Shown here: positions 44,825 through 47,185 of the stretch, piece by piece
Layout of the letters: each line of letters begins with the position of its first letter
Position numbering within the stretch: the stretch's first letter is position 1
Assembly: GCA_013287585.1 (NCBI GenBank)
Contig: JABDDN010000011.1
Span: forward strand, 1 to 47,185
Direction of reading: 5' to 3'
DNA length: 47,185 nucleotides
From: Nitrososphaerota archaeon
GTDB taxonomy: Archaea > Thermoproteota > Nitrososphaeria > Nitrososphaerales > Nitrosopumilaceae
Notes under the pieces: model-generated
Database searches by the model: none
Told to the model about the DNA's origin: nothing
Seen by the model: the letters and a program-made list of their open reading frames with translations, nothing else
Position numbers and translations under genes: made by a program

Positions 44825-45399
44825 AAATGACAAAGATTCCAGTAAAAATTGTTCAAGTTACATCACCAAGTGGTGAGAAAAAAAATGGTGTAATGCTTGA
44901 TGTTCATGATTATTTTGAAGCAAAAGGTAACGTTGAGACAAAAATTAAACAATTTGAAAAAATGTATTTTAATATGGTTCTAAAAGCGCAAAATCTATTT
45001 TATGGAAGAGGTATTGAACAAAAGAAATACAGAAACTTACCTAGTTCTCTATACTGGAAATTGGGTGATATTTTACGTAAATTTAATGAGGAGATTGAAA
45101 CTGAATTTTTAATTACAAACTATGCCCAAGCGCTATATCGTGACTTTGGATTAAGCAAGGATTATGTCTATGATCTTCTTACTATTGCAAAGTTATTTAA
45201 GAAAAATGAAATCTTAGACTTGGTTCCATTTTCCTATTATAGAGCATTAAAGAGAAAAAATAAAGAATTACAAAAGTTCGGCATTTTTGAAAAGGAGGTC
45301 ATGCGATTAAATAAAATGGGGAAGGAAGATAAGTTAGTAGGACGAGAGAATTACAAGATCGAACTGAATAATCTGATAGAGAACCTAAAAAAGAAATAA
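44815..45399 (+). CDS. DUF1016_N-like helical protein, last gene of the putative defence operon
   Basis: 194 residues from ATG 44815 (10-base overlap with the ATPase); ATG 44827 (M-T-K-I-P-V-K-I) is equally likely. Residues about 45-140 resemble the N-terminal helical domain of YhcG (DUF1016_N): S-S-L-Y-W-K-L-G-D-I-L-R-K-F and Y-A-Q-A-L-Y-R-D-F-G-L-S-K-D-Y-V-Y-D-L-L. In YhcG a PD-(D/E)XK nuclease domain follows; here the chain ends in a Lys-rich helix instead. The N-terminus is a short strand pair. It may serve as an adaptor for a nuclease encoded elsewhere. The resemblance is from memory. Confidence 0.55.
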   Translation: MGVEMTKIPVKIVQVTSPSGEKKNGVMLDVHDYFEAKGNVETKIKQFEKMYFNMVLKAQNLFYGRGIEQKKYRNLPSSLYWKLGDILRKFNEEIETEFLITNYAQALYRDFGLSKDYVYDLLTIAKLFKKNEILDLVPFSYYRALKRKNKELQKFGIFEKEVMRLNKMGKEDKLVGRENYKIELNNLIENLKKK

Positions 45400-45406
45400 A
45401 CAACTT

Positions 45407-46384
45407 CTATTTCATTGAATTATTGAGAAAGAGGAGATTTAGATGTTAAACATCAAATCTCCATCCGTAAATATTTACTCCTTGCCATGCAGTAAGGCCA
45501 TTGAAATCTTTTGCCGTTGACTCAATTACATAATGACTGTGACCGGTATTAACTTCGACTACCATGTGGTTGATATCTTTTGGAGAGTTGGGATTATCTA
45601 AATCAAGATAAACCAATTGGACTTTCCAGTTCTTTGTATGTTCAGATGATCTTATCATAGAAGCTATGAGAATCGAAGTATCCTTACAATCACCGCCACC
45701 CCTGCTGAATGTTTCTAGTGGCCAGAGATTGGTTTCTGTGATATCCTGTGAATACGTCGTCATTTTTGAAACAACATACCATATTTCAAAAAGAAATTGA
45801 TCATCACTTCCTGCATTGTTATAGACTTGATCTATTACATTTTTGAAATCAGGTTCTACAAATTGTCTATAATCACGGAGTGTTTCCATAGTGCCATTGG
45901 GTAATTGTAATTCTAAATACGTGGAAGGCAGAGGTCGTTTTATAGTAAAGTCATATCCTGACACTGGCATACTCCAAGAATAACCATTGCCTTTTGAATC
46001 GGTAAAACTCCAGTTTATTGATTCATTCGAAATGGTAGTTACAGCTTTTGGTTCTACTTTTGCATCTACTGAGAATTTTTTAAAGGAAATATCAAACATG
46101 CTTTTTTCAACAAGATATTGCATTCCTGAAATATAGTTTGAATTAGAATTTTCAACATTAGATTTCCAATTTACATAATTTTCTATCCATTGTGGAAGTT
46201 GTATTTTTTCAGAAGGCAAAGACGATATAACAATAAGAACAGTTGCAATAGATATTACAACAACAAGCGCAATATATTGTCCAGTCTTATTCATTTTCAA
46301 GCATAGTCATATACTTGATCTCTTATAACATTACAAAAGAACCAACAAATCAAATTGATTCTCTTCCTATTTCATTGAATTATT
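45407..46384. repeat. 18-bp direct repeat flanking the transglutaminase gene
   Basis: CTATTTCATTGAATTATT occurs at 45407-45424 and 46367-46384, 960 bases apart, one copy on each side of the transglutaminase-like gene. It could be a duplicated attachment or target site, or a duplicated terminator. No transposase or integrase lies between. Confidence 0.7.
45446..46300 (-). CDS. Membrane-anchored transglutaminase-like protease/ligase
   Basis: 284 residues. An N-terminal helix (about 8-28) anchors it outside the membrane. P-Q-W-I-E-N-Y-V-N-W-K and Y-I-S-G-M-Q-Y-L-V-E-K form the thaumarchaeal W-rich unit also seen in the gene at 1998-2654. A transglutaminase-like domain follows: G-G-G-D-C-K-D-T-S-I-L (catalytic Cys), I-N-H-M-V-V-E-V (His) and E-S-T-A-K-D (Asp/Glu region). 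The triad order C-H-D is complete. Family members cleave or cross-link peptides. The gene is convergent with the defence operon and flanked by an 18-bp direct repeat. Confidence 0.8.
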   Translation of the reverse strand: MKMNKTGQYIALVVVISIATVLIVISSLPSEKIQLPQWIENYVNWKSNVENSNSNYISGMQYLVEKSMFDISFKKFSVDAKVEPKAVTTISNESINWSFTDSKGNGYSWSMPVSGYDFTIKRPLPSTYLELQLPNGTMETLRDYRQFVEPDFKNVIDQVYNNAGSDDQFLFEIWYVVSKMTTYSQDITETNLWPLETFSRGGGDCKDTSILIASMIRSSEHTKNWKVQLVYLDLDNPNSPKDINHMVVEVNTGHSHYVIESTAKDFNGLTAWQGVNIYGWRFDV

Positions 46385-46405
46385 TTTTTATTTTCAAAAG
46401 AACGC

Positions 46406-46418
46406 TTTAATTATATAT
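46406..46418 (+). promoter_or_regulatory. Probable promoter of the SDR gene (leaderless)
   Basis: TTTAATTATATAT (46406-46418) is a TATA box about 27 bases before the ATG at 46441. This predicts transcription starting at that ATG rather than at the upstream in-frame ATGs (46417, 46420), which lie inside or at the TATA box. Confidence 0.55.
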
Positions 46419-46440
46419 GATGCAGATCGAACATACAAAA

Positions 46441-47185
46441 ATGAAAGATCTTAAAGTTGCCATTGTTACCGGCAGCTCTAGTGGAATAGGATATGAGACC
46501 GCACTAATCCTTGCAAGAAATGGTTTTCGCACATATGCCTCAATGAGGAATTTAGAAAAGGGAAAAACTATCTCAGATATAGCAGCAAAAGAGGAACTAG
46601 AGTTACATACCGTAAAACTAGATGTCACAGATGAAAGATCAGTAACTGACGCCATCAAAACTATCAAGGCTGATGCTGGAAGGATAGATGTATTGGTAAA
46701 TAACGCAGGCTATGGTCTGGCAGGTTCTCTTGAAGATCTATCTATGAGCGAGATTAAAGCACAATTTGAGACAAACGTATTTGGTTTGATAAGAGTGACT
46801 CAAGCAGTTCTACCTACCATGAGGGAGCAAAAAAGTGGCATTATTGTAAATATTAGTTCTATAGGCGGAAAGGTGGCAATACCGTTGCAGTCACCATACC
46901 ATAGTACAAAATTTGCAGTCGAGGGCTTGAGTGAATCTATTGCATATGATCTTGAGCCATTTGGAATCAAAGTTGTCATAATAGAACCAGGTGCAATTAA
47001 AACCAATTTTGAAACTGGCATGGTAGTGGCCCAAAATACTCAAAACCCAAAATCGCCATATTATAATACCATGCAGAAATTACAAAGTTCCATAAATTCT
47101 CATTTTAAGAATGGAACAACGCCTGCCAAGGTTGCTGAAGTAATATTAAACGCAATTACAACCCCTAATCCTAATCTAAGATATA
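46441..47185 (+). CDS. Short-chain dehydrogenase/reductase (classical), 3'-truncated by the window
   Basis: About 248 residues are visible, open to the window end. T-G-S-S-S-G-I-G near the start (cofactor), D-V-T-D (adenine pocket), N-N-A-G-Y-G, S-S-I-G-G (catalytic Ser) and Y-H-S-T-K (Tyr and Lys) are all intact. P-G-A-I-K-T-N-F follows. It resembles the retinol-dehydrogenase-like or YqjQ-like subgroup of classical SDRs, with unknown substrate. The start at 46441 is chosen from the TATA spacing; the frame continues upstream to 46417. This gene marks the right side of the island. Confidence 0.88.
   Translation, partial: MKDLKVAIVTGSSSGIGYETALILARNGFRTYASMRNLEKGKTISDIAAKEELELHTVKLDVTDERSVTDAIKTIKADAGRIDVLVNNAGYGLAGSLEDLSMSEIKAQFETNVFGLIRVTQAVLPTMREQKSGIIVNISSIGGKVAIPLQSPYHSTKFAVEGLSESIAYDLEPFGIKVVIIEPGAIKTNFETGMVVAQNTQNPKSPYYNTMQKLQSSINSHFKNGTTPAKVAEVILNAITTPNPNLRY

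Noticed and set aside
34041-46400. Search for an integrase or transposase for the island.
   Set aside because: No tyrosine or serine recombinase motif and no transposase was seen in any frame; mobility is therefore only inferred from repeats and content.

Overview
The window is a low-GC archaeal chromosome segment, most likely from an ammonia-oxidising Nitrososphaerota (Thaumarchaeota) of the Nitrosopumilales/Nitrosotaleales type. The evidence is an archaeal 16S-23S operon with no tRNA in the spacer and no 5S nearby, an L15e ribosomal protein, archaeal TruD, a tricorn-type aminopeptidase, PEFG-type C-terminal sorting signals, and many small secreted or single-pass proteins of thaumarchaeal style. 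Starts are often GTG or TTG, and several appear leaderless.

Region 1 (1-28541) is ordinary core genome with compact, often convergent genes. It holds the tail of a probable multicopper oxidase/NirK, a SerA-type dehydrogenase, L15e, an Lrp ligand-binding domain, a repetitive coiled-coil protein, a thioredoxin-NHL protein, TruD, a beta-propeller protein, a winged-helix regulator, a tubulin-superfamily GTPase coupled to a coiled-coil protein, a TPR protein, a Na+/H+ antiporter, an M1 aminopeptidase, a VTT-domain protein, a thioesterase, superoxide dismutase, a PAC2 protein, an SDR, a cupredoxin with PEFG anchor, a PAP2 phosphatase and a HemL-like aminotransferase. Three unlinked proteins here share one N-terminal helical domain. 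Two Cys/His-rich mini-genes and one small membrane gene (11813-11938, 21577-21693, 23154-23312) also lie here.

Region 2 (about 28600-33835) is the rRNA operon: probable promoter, leader, 16S, short spacer, 23S and a hairpin plus T-tract. Long complementary flanks form the expected pre-rRNA processing stems.

Region 3 (about 34040-46400), directly after the rRNA operon, is an accessory island. It starts with iteron-like repeats and a tandem duplication. Then come a small membrane protein overlapping a PD-(D/E)XK nuclease gene, a putative effector-associated (EACC1-like) protein, a protein with a phage-head-protease-like signature, and an AbiEi/AbiEii-type toxin-antitoxin pair behind a perfect hairpin. 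Two unknown membrane or secreted proteins follow.

The most interesting part is a four-gene operon (40389-45399) with a repeat-rich leaderless promoter. It encodes a ribbon-helix-helix/winged-helix DNA-binding protein, a wHTH-EVE-SRA-like protein with two potential modified-base readers, a GHKL ATPase and a DUF1016_N-like protein. I do not recognise this set as a named system; the best reading is a type IV-restriction-like anti-phage system that senses modified DNA. A transglutaminase-like gene flanked by an 18-bp direct repeat closes the island. A classical SDR gene, cut by the window end, marks the return to core genome.
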